Positions 30,790 through 39,953 of a stretch of DNA of 64,000 nt are shown here, piece after piece. Position numbers and translations under genes: made by a program. The number at the start of each line of letters is the position of its first letter. Position 1 is the first letter of the stretch. The notes beneath the pieces were generated by a model. That model searched no databases, was not told the origin of the DNA, and saw only the letters and a list, made by a program, of their open reading frames with translations. This stretch comes from Smittia aterrima. Lineage: Eukaryota; Arthropoda; Insecta; Diptera; Chironomidae. The stretch is taken from the NCBI GenBank assembly GCA_033063855.1, contig CP093831.1, forward strand, positions 26,350,001 through 26,414,000, written 5' to 3'.

Positions 30790-31052
30790 CATAGATGACA
30801 ATATAACTAGATTGGCCAAGCTCAAGAATTTTGTTAGGCGTAGGTTTTTTGTTGTTGTTGTTTTCGTTTGTATGAGGGTCTTTGACTTTATGAATTGTTG
30901 TTGGACCCGAAGGTAAGCAAATATTCTATGAGGGGCGATGACCCTCTAAATATTTTATTGAGGGGGCGATGACCCTCACAAATGGAAAAACAACAACAAA
31001 AAAAAACCTTCGCCTAACACGCTTGGCCAATCTAGTTATATTGTTATCTATG
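30790..31052. mobile_element. 263-bp MITE related to the one at 16157-16487
   Basis: The terminal inverted repeats start CATAGATRACAATATAACTA, followed by a GTTGTTGTTG-containing arm. The flanks GATTTTC (30783-30789) and GATTGTC (31053-31059) form a 7-bp target duplication with one mismatch. It lies only about 45 bp upstream of the TATA-like box of the 31160 gene and so may affect its expression. Confidence 0.82.
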
Positions 31053-31096
31053 GATTGTCCCATTACGTTTAAATTGCACAGATTAGAATTTTGAGA

Positions 31097-31134
31097 GACT
31101 TAAATTCACGAGAGTCGCATTCGCAGCTTCAGTT
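31097..31134 (+). promoter_or_regulatory. Core promoter of the 31160 gene
   Basis: GACTTAAATT begins about 33 bp before the A of the initiator TCAGTT (31129-31134), and the ATG follows 29 nt after that A. Confidence 0.5.
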
Positions 31135-31159
31135 TCGTTTGAACCTTCAATCAGAGAAC

Positions 31160-31918
31160 ATGGAGCATTTTAAATATTTTCTGATTATCGTCTTTCTCTA
31201 CGGTTACGCTGAAAGCTTTCAGCTGAATTGTGTGTTTCGATTAAACAGTGGAGCAGAAGAGTGCATGGTGGAAACGCTTAAAGTCTTTGAAAACGACACC
31301 GCAGTCACGGAAGTTACAGGAAAGTTCTCTTCTCCGAACAAAACAAACGAAGACGTCAAATGGTTTTGGTCAATTCCGAGCGTTGAGACTGAACGTGCTC
31401 CTACAAATGTTTGCAATATATTTCAAAACTTGGAAAATTTTATAATTGATGGCAACTCCATTGTTCGAATTAATCGCGATGTGTTTACCAATTGCAAGAA
31501 AGTGACGTCACTTGGAATTGTTTTCACTTCGCTGACGACATTACCCGAAGATCTTTTCGTTGATGTAACCGAATTAAAGGAACTTTATATTTTTGCGAAC
31601 AAATTCGTTTCCTTGCCAGCTAATTTGTTCGTAAAAAACACAAATTTGAAAAAGCTATTCGCGTTTAATAATCGACTCAGCATAATCGACACTGAACTAC
31701 CATCAACGTTGACTAAGATTGACTTTAGTGGCAACGAATGCATCGACAAAAAATTCCCGTGTGACATCAATAACTTTAACTCGTTCGTTGACGAAGTTAA
31801 TTCAAATTGCAAAGTCCTTAGCACTAAAATGAATGTTTATTTCATCACAATGACGATCTTAATCGCCCTCACTTTGATAGCAACTGTAATTTATTGGCGA
31901 TATCACTCGAGAAATTAA
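31160..31918 (+). CDS. LRR-CC family protein, coil-less membrane form (252 aa)
   Basis: The start at 31160 gives MEHFKYFLIIVFLYGYAES. The LRR domain nearly matches that of the 27387 gene, but the coiled coil is absent: the C-cap (CIDKKFPCDI to SNC) passes after about 7 residues into the TM helix (about 226-246, VYFITMTILIALTLIATVIYW) and a 6-residue tail, YHSRN. The old tail and AATAAA follow downstream. The clean in-frame loss of the whole coil gives a membrane-anchored bare LRR domain. Its minus-strand partner gene is shattered. Confidence 0.78.
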   Translation: MEHFKYFLIIVFLYGYAESFQLNCVFRLNSGAEECMVETLKVFENDTAVTEVTGKFSSPNKTNEDVKWFWSIPSVETERAPTNVCNIFQNLENFIIDGNSIVRINRDVFTNCKKVTSLGIVFTSLTTLPEDLFVDVTELKELYIFANKFVSLPANLFVKNTNLKKLFAFNNRLSIIDTELPSTLTKIDFSGNECIDKKFPCDINNFNSFVDEVNSNCKVLSTKMNVYFITMTILIALTLIATVIYWRYHSRN

Positions 31919-32350
31919 ATTACGCAAATAGCAAATGGTGATGTCAACTTGAGACATTTGATTGAAAACTAATAAAACTTTTTATTTAATCAATTTCTGT
32001 TCAGTTTACAACAATCAACAATTCGGGATTTCTTACTCCTCTCGGATATCTCTCCAACGTACAAATAGTGAAAGTGCAAAAGATACTTTGACGAGACAAA
32101 TTTATTTCAGTGAGCTTCTGGAACAACAATCTGTACCAAGGAGTTGAAGAATTACCAACTTCTTGAACTACTCAAACAAAATGGGAAACTACAACAGAGA
32201 GGAGCTTAGAATTTAAGTAAACCATTTACAGAAAAATAGGACTTGAAGCCGATGTTATCTCATATAAAATGACCTTTAGCGTGCAATAATCTTGCGGCGT
32301 TTAAAATTCGCGACGAAAAACCCGAAAATTTGTGATAAGAAGTTTGAGAG

Positions 32351-32387
32351 ATTTAAATTCGAGAGACTAGCATTCGCAATTTCAGTT
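32351..32387 (+). promoter_or_regulatory. Core promoter of the 32409 gene
   Basis: ATTTAAATT lies about 32 bp before the A (32384) of TCAGTT; the ATG follows at 32409, giving a 5' UTR of about 25 nt. The region 31980-32290 before it holds no gene I can support. Confidence 0.5.
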
Positions 32388-32408
32388 CACTCTGAGACAT
32401 TAAAGAAC

Positions 32409-33584
32409 ATGGAGCTCCTAAAATATTTGCTGATATTTTTTATTGTTAACGCATACGTCGAGAGCTTTCAACTGAATTGTGTGTTTCGATTAAATGAAGG
32501 AATAGAGGAGTGCAAAGTGATCAATCTTATAGTTCTTGAAAACGACACCGCAATCACGGAAGTTTCGGGGACATTCACATCTGAGAATAAAACTAACGAT
32601 GATGTCAAAGAGTTTTGGATACGTAGCAATGTTGAGACAGAAATTGTACCGACGAAAGTATGTAATTTCTTTAAGAACTTGGAGCGTGTCGATATCTACG
32701 GAGAGTTTATTCGTCGAATCAATCGCGAAGTTTTCGCCAACTGCAAGAAAGTATGGAAAGTTATAATCAGTTCGACTCGTCTTACAAAATTGCCAGACGA
32801 TCTTTTCAGGGATTTAATCGAACTAAGAGAGCTTAACCTTAACGATAACAAACTCATATTTTTGCCGGCTGATTTGTTCCTGAGAAATTCAAAATTAGAA
32901 TATTTAGAAGCGAACTTCAATCAACTCAGCTTTATCGACACTGAACTCCCATCAACATTGACTTCGATTGGCTTTCGTGACAACGATTGCATTGATAAGA
33001 AATTTCCGGATGACATCACGGACTTTAATTTGTTCATTAAAGAAGTTGCCTCCAATTGTGAAAGTCCAAATAAGTTAACTAAATTAATGCAGAAAAACAT
33101 AACGCAACTCTTATCAACCATTGAAATTTTGAAGATTGAAATCGACGCATTCAAGACGAACTCCAGTTGTCGAGCGTTTGGGGAAATTCTTGAAGAAAAA
33201 ATTATTTTAAATTCAAACAATTCGAATTTGTTGACGAGATTGACAGAGAAAGAGACAAATTTCAGCAAACTTGAAGAGAATGTTTTCATTTCTAATGAGA
33301 ATAATAAATTGCTACAAGAAAATCTCTCTCAAATCAACTCAGAGCATCAAAAAATCATCGAGATTATGGAATTATCGCATGAGAAATGTTCCCAGAGTCT
33401 ATCAAAAGTCAAGGAGATCAACAAAAATTTTAGCAGAAAAGAGAATGTTTATGTCATCACAATCGCGATTATGTTAACTCTCATTTTGATAGCAACTGTC
33501 GGTTTTTGGCGACGCAACGCTTATTCAAATAAGCAAATGACGAACTATGAAGTCGATATGAGAAATTTGATTTATGAAGAATAA
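32409..33584 (+). CDS. LRR-CC family protein, membrane form (391 aa)
   Basis: Complete member. It has the signal peptide MELLKYLLIFFIVNAYVES and an LRR domain (NREVFANCKKV, LTKLPDDLFRDL, NKLIFLPADLF, CIDKKFPDDI). The coiled coil of ~120 residues contains the three recurring modules (NITQLLSTIEILKIEIDAF; NLLTRLTEKETNFSKLEE with NNKLLQENL; IIEIMELSHEKCSQSLSKV). The TM helix lies at about 345-367 and the tail ends YEVDMRNLIYEE. The stop lies in GAATAAAA. It is the intact relative of the damaged 18068 and 21012 genes. An I-clade LINE is inserted 20 bp past its stop codon, just beyond the polyadenylation signal. Confidence 0.85.
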   Translation: MELLKYLLIFFIVNAYVESFQLNCVFRLNEGIEECKVINLIVLENDTAITEVSGTFTSENKTNDDVKEFWIRSNVETEIVPTKVCNFFKNLERVDIYGEFIRRINREVFANCKKVWKVIISSTRLTKLPDDLFRDLIELRELNLNDNKLIFLPADLFLRNSKLEYLEANFNQLSFIDTELPSTLTSIGFRDNDCIDKKFPDDITDFNLFIKEVASNCESPNKLTKLMQKNITQLLSTIEILKIEIDAFKTNSSCRAFGEILEEKIILNSNNSNLLTRLTEKETNFSKLEENVFISNENNKLLQENLSQINSEHQKIIEIMELSHEKCSQSLSKVKEINKNFSRKENVYVITIAIMLTLILIATVGFWRRNAYSNKQMTNYEVDMRNLIYEE

Positions 33585-33742
33585 AACTTTTAATTTCATT
33601 AGAGTTTGTTTGTTTGTTTGAATATTTATTGTTCGGCTCGCAATCTATGTGCATTTAGCCGTGCTTCGTTTACATGATATTTCAGTAGTTAAATTCAGGT
33701 TTCAAAGATTTCAAAGATAAGGGTATTCAAGAGACGAAAAAT

Positions 33743-36700
33743 CTAAATTTTGAAATAAATGTCAGCCTTTTTGGAAAATTCGATTATTTTTTTGAACATT
33801 TTTTTGTCTGCCAAAACTTTTGAGCTGGAGATACCACATGACCTTCTAAGATTTCTGAGTTTAACGCAATTGTTGAATATATGATCTACAGTCAAAATCT
33901 CCTTGCAGTTACACAAGGGAGGATCGCTTTTTTCAAAAATGAATGTGTGAGTCAATCTTGTATGACCGATTCTCAAGCGAGTCAAAATTGTTGAATCTTT
34001 TCTGTTCAAATTGTTTTCTGACCAATCGTAGCGAGTGTTTCTTTTAATGTTTCGTAATTTGTTGGAAAGTGGTTGGTCGAGCCATTCATTTTCCCATGCA
34101 ATTCTCATGTTTGACTTAATGAGTCTGAAAAGATCTTTGTGAAAAAAATATTCCTGGACGATTCCGATATTAATCGCATCTTTAGCCAACATGTCAGCTT
34201 TTTCGTTACCTTGGATTCCTTTGTGTCCGGGAATCCAAAGAAATCTAAAATTCTTATTTGACGATCTGATGTAATCTTGGACTTTTTGGACAAGAGGATT
34301 TCTAGAATAAAAGTCTTGAAGTGCTTGAAGCGACGACAAGGAATCTGTACAAATTAGAAAGTTTTCGTTTTCGGATTTATTACATGAGTTAATTGTTTTA
34401 AAGATTGCAAAAAGTTCAGCTGTGAAAACGCTTGTGTTTCTGGGTAGATGAAAGCTATCTTCAAAATCACTTGCGCAAAAGGCTGCGCCTGTTTCGTCAT
34501 TGATCAAAGATCCGTCTGTAAAGACGAGCTTGAAATTTGGAAACTTGCTGACAGTTTCAGAGAAGAGTTTTTGAAAAACCAATCCTGATGTTGAGGTTTT
34601 GTCGAATTTTGTTAACGAAAAATCAATCTGAAAATTTTTCTTGATCCAAGGGCAAGAAAGATGATTTTTCTGCTTGTCAAACTTTAGATTGAGAGGAATG
34701 TTATAAGTAGAAGCGGTTTTGATCGCTCTAACGAAAAAAGGTTGATATCTCAAAGAATTTCTGGAAAATTTGTTGAACTTGTTTTGGTCAAAAAATTCAT
34801 TGAAAAGTGGATTTGATTTGAAAGAAAGAACATTAATGGTGTATTTTAACTGGTTTTGAATTGTTTGATATTTTAGAGGTAGTAAGCCGGATTCAACCAA
34901 CAAACTAGTTGTTGGCGAAGTACGGAAAGCTCCTGTTGCGAGTCTTGCTCCAGCATTATTGATAGAATCAAGTAATGCTAGAGCTCCTTTCGGTGCTGTA
35001 GAAAATACGAAAGAGCCATATTGAATAATTGGAAGGATCAGTACTTTATGGAGCTTAAGCATCATTTCTCGGTCAGAGCCGTAATTACTGTTGGACAATA
35101 TTTTTAGGATATTGAGAGCTTTCTCAGCTTTGGATTTAATATTCTTGATATGGTTTATCCATATCAGTTTAGTGTCAAAAATAATACCCAGATATTTGTA
35201 TTCGTTAACATAATTGATTTTTCGATTATTTAGAAATAAGTTTGGTTTTTCTGGCAATATTCTCTTTCTTGAAAAGAGCATCGCAACAGTCTTCTCATCA
35301 TTGAACTTGAAGCCACTTGTTTTGCAATATTTGGTGATTATGTCTAAGACATTTTGTAAGGTTGATCGTAAGATATTGATGTTTTTGTGGGAGAAAAGTA
35401 TAACTAAGTCATCAATGTACATTGATACTTTCACGTGTGGTTCGATTAATGACAGGAGTTTGTTAACGGAAATTATAAAGATTGTACAACTTAGAACGGA
35501 ACCTTGAATTATACCATTTACTAGTTTTTTAGGCTCCGAAGTGACTTCACCGATCAATGTTTGAAAGACTCGATCGGAAATTAGATTATTAATGAAATGC
35601 AACATATTTCCTTTGATTCCAAGCTCGATGAGAGACCCGACAACATGTCGTCTCCACATTTTGTCATAAGCCTTCTCCATGTCGAAGAAGACGGCGATGG
35701 TAAATTCCTGCTTAGCAAATGCTGAGATGATGTGATTCTCAAGAAATAGAATGTTATCGATCGTTCGTCTGTTTTTTCTTGAACCAGATTGAAAGTTACT
35801 CAGAAGATTATGTGTTTCGATGTGATGAACAAGTCTCTTGTTGATGATTCTTTCTAAAAGTTTGCAAAGACAATTTGTAAGACTGATGGGACGAGTGTTG
35901 TTTGGTTGTGAAAAGTCTTTTCCTTGTTTTGGGATAGGGACAACAAGGGAGTTTTTCCAATTTATAGGAAAGACTCTTTGAGACCATATTTTGTTATAAA
36001 TTTCCAGAAGGAAGGTGAAACCAGCAACGTTTAAATTTTTAATAAGGTCATAATGAATGCCATCAGGTCCCGGTGAGGAGCCTTTGCAGTCAGATAGAGC
36101 GTATTTAAGTTCAAAGATTGATAGAGGAACATTATAATCTTCTGAATTGAAATCATCTGGTAAGACTTGATCTCTGTTGTCATGGAAAGATTTAAATAAC
36201 AGGAATTCAGGCGAAAGATTATGATTACTACCAATCTTCTCATAATGATTCGCCAAACATTCGCACATTTGTTTGGGATCGGATACTAAGTTTTCTCCGT
36301 CACGGATCATTCTTATGTTTGATTTTTTGGATTGGCCGTTCAGTCTTCTTAGCTTTTGGAAGACTTCGCTGGAGGATGCGCTCGAATTAATGGACGAAAC
36401 ATAATCGCGAAAAGAAGATCTATAATTTTCTAGGAAACTTTTTCTCATTATACACTGAGCTCTTTTATACGAAACGAAATTTGGTGTGATAGGATTTTTT
36501 AAGAATGTAAGATAAGCTTCCATTTTAAGTTTCACGAGATTTGACAAACGATCGTTCCACCATGGCAGTGATCGTTTTTGGCATTGTGGTTTTGTTCGGG
36601 GGATAGATTTTTCAGCAGCTGTTAGAATTGATTTTGTGAAAGAAGAGACACCGATATCGATGTTTTCGATAGAATTGTTTGGGAAACTTAAAGAATTTTG

Positions 36701-37426
36701 ATATTCTGACCAGTTGGCTTTCGATAAAATCCATCTTTTTCGAGAAGGATTTGTAAAGTTTTGATAGTTGTTGTAGGAAATGAAAATTGGAAAATGATCG
36801 CTAAGATAAGAATCGTCAGAAACATTCCAGTCGAAATTGAGACCTAGAGATGTTGATGCAATTGATAAATCGATGGAGCTCATTGTTCCATAAGAATTGC
36901 TCAGAAATGTGGGGCTATTGTTATTAAATAATACAAGATTGTTTTCGGTCAAAAATTCTTCAATAATTTTTCCTCTCGGGTTCAACGTGTCTGATCCCCA
37001 AAGAGGATTATGAGCGTTGAAATCACCGACAATGAGGAATCGATCGCCTAGTTGACTCACAATATCATTTAAGTCTTTTTTATCTAATGGTTCATTACCA
37101 GGGAGATAAATGTTGCAAATGATGTGTGTAAAAGGAAAGGGAACTTTGACTGCAATTGCTTGTAACTCAGTTCGTAAAGGAAATTCTTGAGATAAAATAT
37201 TTTCGTTAACTAAGGTCATGACGCCTCCATGGGCAACAGTTTGGCTTTCTTTGTTTTTGAAGAATGACTTAAAATTCAATATTTTTGGCTGATAATTAAA
37301 AGGAAATTTTGTCTCTTGAATACTTACAAAATTGGGATTTAATTCATTGATCAGTCTTTTGAAGGCAGGAAATTTGTTCCAAAAACCGGCACAATTCCAT
37401 TGGATTAGAGTTGGATGTTGTTGCAT
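33743..37426 (-). CDS. I-clade LINE ORF2: endonuclease, reverse transcriptase, RNase H (1227 aa)
   Basis: Replication polyprotein. Residues 1-220 are an APE-type endonuclease with QETK (E38), GDFNAHNPLWG (D135, N137), the SIDLS Asp near 186 and SDHFPI (D210, H211). Residues ~440-760 are the reverse transcriptase, with RPISLTN, FFDMEKAYD (D582), QGSVLS and YIDD at 670-673, which holds the catalytic Asp pair (YADD is commoner). Residues ~965-1085 are RNase H, with TDGS (D971), AEL (E1004), TDS (D1028) and GNEKAD (D1078). A C-terminal CNC..H..C knuckle is at about 1172-1187. The RNase H after the RT is what places it in the I clade. All catalytic residues inspected are present. It starts 3 nt after the ORF1 stop. 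Confidence 0.93.
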   Translation of the reverse strand: MQQHPTLIQWNCAGFWNKFPAFKRLINELNPNFVSIQETKFPFNYQPKILNFKSFFKNKESQTVAHGGVMTLVNENILSQEFPLRTELQAIAVKVPFPFTHIICNIYLPGNEPLDKKDLNDIVSQLGDRFLIVGDFNAHNPLWGSDTLNPRGKIIEEFLTENNLVLFNNNSPTFLSNSYGTMSSIDLSIASTSLGLNFDWNVSDDSYLSDHFPIFISYNNYQNFTNPSRKRWILSKANWSEYQNSLSFPNNSIENIDIGVSSFTKSILTAAEKSIPRTKPQCQKRSLPWWNDRLSNLVKLKMEAYLTFLKNPITPNFVSYKRAQCIMRKSFLENYRSSFRDYVSSINSSASSSEVFQKLRRLNGQSKKSNIRMIRDGENLVSDPKQMCECLANHYEKIGSNHNLSPEFLLFKSFHDNRDQVLPDDFNSEDYNVPLSIFELKYALSDCKGSSPGPDGIHYDLIKNLNVAGFTFLLEIYNKIWSQRVFPINWKNSLVVPIPKQGKDFSQPNNTRPISLTNCLCKLLERIINKRLVHHIETHNLLSNFQSGSRKNRRTIDNILFLENHIISAFAKQEFTIAVFFDMEKAYDKMWRRHVVGSLIELGIKGNMLHFINNLISDRVFQTLIGEVTSEPKKLVNGIIQGSVLSCTIFIISVNKLLSLIEPHVKVSMYIDDLVILFSHKNINILRSTLQNVLDIITKYCKTSGFKFNDEKTVAMLFSRKRILPEKPNLFLNNRKINYVNEYKYLGIIFDTKLIWINHIKNIKSKAEKALNILKILSNSNYGSDREMMLKLHKVLILPIIQYGSFVFSTAPKGALALLDSINNAGARLATGAFRTSPTTSLLVESGLLPLKYQTIQNQLKYTINVLSFKSNPLFNEFFDQNKFNKFSRNSLRYQPFFVRAIKTASTYNIPLNLKFDKQKNHLSCPWIKKNFQIDFSLTKFDKTSTSGLVFQKLFSETVSKFPNFKLVFTDGSLINDETGAAFCASDFEDSFHLPRNTSVFTAELFAIFKTINSCNKSENENFLICTDSLSSLQALQDFYSRNPLVQKVQDYIRSSNKNFRFLWIPGHKGIQGNEKADMLAKDAINIGIVQEYFFHKDLFRLIKSNMRIAWENEWLDQPLSNKLRNIKRNTRYDWSENNLNRKDSTILTRLRIGHTRLTHTFIFEKSDPPLCNCKEILTVDHIFNNCVKLRNLRRSCGISSSKVLADKKMFKKIIEFSKKADIYFKI

Positions 37427-37429
37427 TAT

Positions 37430-38527
37430 TTATGATTCCATTGGAGAATTTGACTTGATTTCTTTTCTTTTGTCGGTTTTCTTTCGGGGTGGCTCATCGC
37501 TTCCCGGAGATTGTTGTCGTTCAGGAACTTTATTATCAGCATGTGATAAGGAAACTGTCGAAGACATTGGCTGATCGGACGACAAAGAGTTTGACGAATT
37601 GCTCATTTCTTCGAGATTGTTGCGAGCAATGGCAGCATAACTGAGTCGTTGATTTACTGATGGACGTGGCTGATTTGAGTTGAACTTCATCACAGCATCT
37701 CGGAGTGAAACATTTTCTCGGACACGAATTTCTTGGATCTTTTCTTGTTTCTTATATTCAACGCATGATTTGCGATCCAAGGTGTGATGGGATCCTTTGC
37801 AATTCATGCAACTTGGGGGATTGTTGCATTTATTTTCTTTTGAATCGACGTGGAGAGGAGATGAACAGTTGAGACAAGGCTTGTTTGTCATTCGGCAAAA
37901 TTTGGAGATATGGCCAAATTTGCCACAGCCGAAGCACTGCGTTGGCTTTGGGATAAATGGACGGACGCGATAGTTCAAGTAGCCTGCTTTCAATCGTTCA
38001 GGGATTGTTGGAGTAGCAAAGGTTACAAAAAAGGTGCCAGTTGCGACGAGTTCACCAGATTGCGTTTTGCGTTTGATTCGGTAGACTTCAGTTACGAATT
38101 GGTCTTTTAAATACTCAACAATGTTCTCGTCAGATTCACAAAGGAGTTCACGAGCTTGAATAACTCCTTTTGAGGAATTCATTCGAGTGTTTTCCGAGAC
38201 AGTGACTCTGATGTTAGGTGCCATTTGTGTTAGTTGAATCAATTTAGCGGCTTGCTTTGCATCTTTTGTTTCAACTTGGAGATCATTGACTCGAGTCAGT
38301 CGAGTGTTGTTGACTTGACCGCAAACGTTTTCAATAACTTTTTGAATCAGGAATGGTGAAATTCCCAGCATGGTTTCTTTTGCGTCGTTTCTTTTAATTG
38401 TTAGAAACTTTACACCCGGAGCGTGGTTTGTCAGCTGAGTCTTCGGATTGATTTTAATTCCAGAGTCAGGGACGTTTTTCATGTTGCTAGCGTTGTTGTC
38501 ACCAGATTGCGTATTTTGTTTGCCCAT
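37430..38527 (-). CDS. I-clade LINE ORF1: Gag-like RNA-binding protein (365 aa)
   Basis: Nucleic-acid-binding protein expected to coat the element RNA. Three zinc knuckles occur in a row: CFGCGKFGHISKFC at 198-211 (classical CCHC) and two variants at 218-234 and 240-255. An RRM-like region precedes them and a Ser/Pro/Lys-rich tail follows. The stop TAA and the ORF2 start are separated by ATA (TAAATAATG), an arrangement suited to termination-reinitiation. Confidence 0.9.
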   Translation of the reverse strand: MGKQNTQSGDNNASNMKNVPDSGIKINPKTQLTNHAPGVKFLTIKRNDAKETMLGISPFLIQKVIENVCGQVNNTRLTRVNDLQVETKDAKQAAKLIQLTQMAPNIRVTVSENTRMNSSKGVIQARELLCESDENIVEYLKDQFVTEVYRIKRKTQSGELVATGTFFVTFATPTIPERLKAGYLNYRVRPFIPKPTQCFGCGKFGHISKFCRMTNKPCLNCSSPLHVDSKENKCNNPPSCMNCKGSHHTLDRKSCVEYKKQEKIQEIRVRENVSLRDAVMKFNSNQPRPSVNQRLSYAAIARNNLEEMSNSSNSLSSDQPMSSTVSLSHADNKVPERQQSPGSDEPPRKKTDKRKEIKSNSPMES

Positions 38528-38770
38528 TGTGATAAGGGAAAGCTTTAGAGCTTTCTTGGGTTTTTTGTTTTTGAGCTTTCACTAAAGTTAGTTTTATTTT
38601 TGACGAAACTTCACAAGAAATGAGTTTTTTGTTCACTTATTATTCGATTTTAAGTGAAAAAAGTTGGTTTTGATTGGATTTTCCTTTGAGATTTGATTAA
38701 AATTGCTTTGCGCGTTTATTTTGCGTTTTAAAAGTCGGGCGTTTTCAGTAAGACTGATTTCATTAGAGTT

Positions 38771-39575
38771 GAGGCGAGTGAAATCAGTTCTTTTAAATTG
38801 ACATGCGATAACATATTTGCTTCAGCAATGACTGACTGGTAATACACAGATTTGATTTATTCAGGGATTTATTTTTAAATGATTTTTTTGCGAGAGCATA
38901 AAATTTTTGACATGAAATTAAATTCGAGAGATTCACACTCGCATCTTCAGTTTGCTCAAATACTTTATTGCTCACAAAGCTACTTATCTACGAATCCGCA
39001 GAGTAACAAAGAGAACAAAAAATTCGGAAGACCGGTCACAGGTGACCTGGTACAAGGATTTTTTCGTTTTTCGCATTTCGGTATTAAATTTTCATATGTT
39101 ACATTATAACCATCCTTACTATCCGCAAATATCCAAACTATCCATAAATATCCCAACTATCCAAACTATCCGCCACTTTCTAATGTAAATAGAATATATA
39201 GAATATATTATATATTATATTATATATTATATTATATATAATCTGTCCGTCCGTCTGTTTCTCCGTCCGTCTGTGTGCCATAAGTTTTTGTCTGTCCGTC
39301 AACTTATGGCAACTTATGGCAACTTATGACAACTTATGGCAACTTATGGTTTTTGATCACGGACAGACAGACAAAGTGGCCACAATAAGGTTTTTTCTAC
39401 GAAAAAAATCCTTAAAAATATTTATTATTCTAATATCTAAATTCGCTGAAAATTTCATTTCATTTTTTTGACCTGAGATCAGTTTAACATTTTGCGATAA
39501 GAATTCAAGTATATACGAATTCAAGATTGTTCGATTCAGTGACGACTAGTTACTTTGCATACAAATAAAGAAATA
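38771..39575. repeat. Third copy of the fold-back segment, with its own insertion
   Basis: Before the LINE arrived this was continuous with the 3' end of the 32409 gene. It matches 19130-19570: promoter-like GAGAGATTCACACTCGCATCTTCAGTTT at 38927-38954, then the antisense of a signal-peptide start. The stub is split by an insert at about 39022-39413. Further sequence to about 39760 matches the reverse complement of 19905-20010. Confidence 0.7.
39022..39413. mobile_element. ~390-bp insertion with inverted AAGGATTTTTTCGT ends and internal satellites
   Basis: AAGGATTTTTTCGT at 39054-39067 is mirrored at 39399-39413. AAAAAT flanks the whole insert on both sides, a possible target duplication. Inside are imperfect ATCC-type repeats, a TATAT run (39190-39242), CGTCCGTCTGT motifs and five CAACTTATGG units (39300-39349). 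In style it resembles the satellite-filled TIR element at 28795-29457. Confidence 0.5.
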
Positions 39576-39953
39576 ATTGAAAAAAAAATTGACTACAAAT
39601 TTATTTATTTCTGATTGGCTTAAATTTCAAAACTCAAACAATTCAAGATTATCTCTCTCGAATTCACGCGATTCGATTGGTTTTGCGATGTTTCAAATGA
39701 ATTTCTAAGTTTGTATTGGTTCGCTGAGCAAACTTTTAAATTTTTAACAGCCGAACAGTCCAACAATCTTAAATTCGCACACCAGTTTTTGTTATCTCAA
39801 AATTTAAACGAAATGGATTTCGCCGAAGTTGAATATTAGTCATTAGATTATGCTATCAGGTTAAAAATTTGCATCGACAAAAAAATTTGCATCGAAGAAT
39901 TAAATTTGAGAGATTCTTAGCTTCAGTTGTGTCTGAGCCTTTTATCAGAGAAC

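Larger units (their letters stand above)
33605..38756 (-). mobile_element. Full-length I-clade non-LTR retrotransposon
   Basis: A 5.15-kb element on the minus strand with a 5' UTR of ~229 bp, ORF1 and ORF2 both open, a short 3' UTR and a (CAAA)n-type tail seen as GTTTGTTTGTTT at 33605-33617. The flanks ATTTCATTAGAG (33593-33604 and 38757-38768) form a 12-14-bp target duplication. The paralogous empty site is at about 19130-19150 (ATTTCATTGGAGTTAAGG). The 5' end on the minus strand begins CAGTCTTACTG; a CAGT start is usual for I-like elements. Intact coding capacity and a near-perfect target duplication point to a recent insertion. Confidence 0.92.
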
